Shown here piece after piece: positions 63,342 through 64,000 of a stretch of 64,000 bases of DNA. This stretch comes from Tindallia magadiensis. GTDB taxonomy: Bacteria; Bacillota; Clostridia; Peptostreptococcales; Tindalliaceae. A model generated the notes under the pieces. That model was not told where the DNA came from. It made no database searches and saw only the letters and a program-made list of their open reading frames with translations. The stretch covers positions 248,001 through 312,000 of the forward strand of contig NZ_FOQA01000001.1 of assembly GCF_900113635.1 (NCBI RefSeq). The letters run 5' to 3'. The stretch's first letter is position 1. Every line of letters starts with the position of its first letter. The translations under genes and the position numbers were made by a program.

Positions 63342-63748
63342 TCCTTACCCTCCCGCTTATATTGTGCAGTTACTTTATTCTTTTTAACAACCACATCAAA
63401 TCCAAGTTTTTTAAGCACCCAAATTCCTCTTCTTCTATTTTCTAAATCATCTCTCTTTGTGTTGTCAAAGATTTCTTGAGAAAGATCAAATCCATCTCCC
63501 TCATCCTCCACTATTAACGTTATCCTCTTTTCTCTACTAATGACTGTACAAAAAATTTTCTTTTGGGGATCACTACAATTCCCGTGTTCTACAGCATTAT
63601 TCATTAATTCGCGTAGAGCAAAATTGATATTAAAACGCTCTTCTGATGATAAATCAGAATTATTTTTGACAATAAAATCCGTCATAAGAATTGAGTACTT
63701 ATCCACTTCACAAAAATCAGAATAGAACTCTACTCGAAATTCTTCCAT
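63338..63748 (-). CDS. RsbW/SpoIIAB-like serine kinase (anti-sigma factor type)
   Basis: The 136-residue HATPase_c domain has the N box in FALRELMNNAVEHGN (near 43-57), VEDEGDGFDL as the G1 box (about 92) and RRRGIWVLKKLGFDV as the G2-like segment. It resembles RsbW but could also bind a non-sigma target. It lies next to its predicted substrate, the STAS protein, upstream of cheA. Confidence 0.9.
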   Translation of the reverse strand: MEEFRVEFYSDFCEVDKYSILMTDFIVKNNSDLSSEERFNINFALRELMNNAVEHGNCSDPQKKIFCTVISREKRITLIVEDEGDGFDLSQEIFDNTKRDDLENRRRGIWVLKKLGFDVVVKKNKVTAQYKREGKE

Positions 63749-63773
63749 GCCGCACCGCCTTTATAGTACAGAT

Positions 63774-64000
63774 TTATCTATATATCTTTTGTATTTTCAC
63801 TATTTTGTCTAGTTCGCTAAAAAAAGCCTTTACTAATAGCGGATCAAAATGCTCTCCACTCTGGTTTTCAATTTCTTTTACAGCTTCTGAAATTGACCAA
63901 GCTTTTTTGTAAGGTCTGTCGGAAATAAGCGCATCAAACACATCGCATATGGCAGCTATTCTTCCAACAAGCGGAATCTCCTCTTTCATTAATCCGTTTG
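63774..64000 (-). CDS. HD-GYP domain protein, C-terminal part (start beyond the window)
   Basis: The frame is open to the window edge and ends at 63774. The visible end has NGLMKEEIPLVGRIAAICDVFDALISDRPYKKAWS, and GEHFDPLLVKAF near the end. This is the characteristic C-terminal half of HD-GYP c-di-GMP phosphodiesterases; the HD and GYP catalytic motifs would lie outside. It probably starts the operon or continues it from further genes. A gap of 25 bases separates it from the RsbW-like gene. Confidence 0.85.
   Translation of the reverse strand, partial: NGLMKEEIPLVGRIAAICDVFDALISDRPYKKAWSISEAVKEIENQSGEHFDPLLVKAFFSELDKIVKIQKIYR

Noticed and set aside
1-64000. CRISPR arrays, insertion sequences, prophage genes
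   Set aside because: No regularly spaced repeats, transposase motifs or phage structural genes were found on either strand.

Overview
The window is chromosomal DNA of a low-G+C, flagellated, Gram-positive bacterium of the Clostridia. The evidence is the AT-rich sequence, strong GGAGG-type ribosome binding sites, and CodY, FapR, RemA, YlxM, the PrpC/PrkC pair, the FakA/Asp23 pair and RqcH. The gene order also matches the conserved Firmicutes translation, secretion and cell-division superoperons. Three CheX-like proteins and a receiver-tailed CheA suggest an anaerobic clostridium of the Alkaliphilus/Natronincola/Tindallia kind; that narrower placement is inference. No phage, insertion sequence, CRISPR array or genomic-island boundary was seen. 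Almost everything lies on the minus strand; only tmcAL, rqcH and one tRNA gene are on the plus strand.

Layout, left to right (minus-strand operons run right to left):
(1) 1-7043: flagellar basal-body/export operon flgB-flgC-fliE-fliF-fliG-fliH-fliI-fliJ and a MotE-like gene cut by the window edge.
(2) 7044-8230: untranslated flagellar leader, codY with its terminator, and a codY promoter overlapping a CodY-box-like sequence.
(3) 8236-20083: topA, dprA, comM, yraN, rnhB, rbgA, rplS, trmD, rimM, khpA, rpsP, ffh, ylxM, ftsY. This is a DNA topology/uptake, ribosome assembly and SRP block with internal promoters.
(4) 20160-28250: smc, rnc, plsX and fapR behind a FapR-type operator, then a separate yceD-rpmF unit with a perfect sigma-A promoter, then ackA.
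(5) 28337-33440: divergent tmcAL; a coiled-coil protein with coaD and rsmD; fakA with asp23.
(6) 33454-50017: thiN, rpe, rsgA, prkC, prpC, rlmN, rsmB, yugP-type protease, DUF116 protein, fmt, def, priA, coaBC, gmk, remA, yicC, dapF. Genes are tightly packed and often overlap by 1-8 bases.
(7) 50089-53991: rqcH converging with glsA on a shared terminator, a free-standing tRNA-Thr with its own promoter and terminator, and a two-gene PspC/LiaF-like membrane unit.
(8) 54131-64000: a long signalling operon encoding an HD-GYP protein (cut by the edge), an RsbW-like anti-sigma kinase, a STAS antagonist, hybrid CheA, CheW, CheB, CheR, two CheY, three CheX-like phosphatases and a receiver-PP2C phosphatase.

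The most interesting unit is region 8. It places a complete chemosensory phosphorelay next to every element of a partner-switching module (kinase, STAS antagonist, receiver-controlled PP2C phosphatase) and a c-di-GMP phosphodiesterase-type protein. This suggests that chemosensory input controls an anti-sigma or partner-switch output. Other points of note are an operator-like palindrome at the ylxM-ffh start site, Glu in place of the key Asp97 of RqcH, absence of rpoZ and of acpP/fab genes from their usual places, and unusually frequent TTG start codons, which make naive start calls wrong for many genes here.
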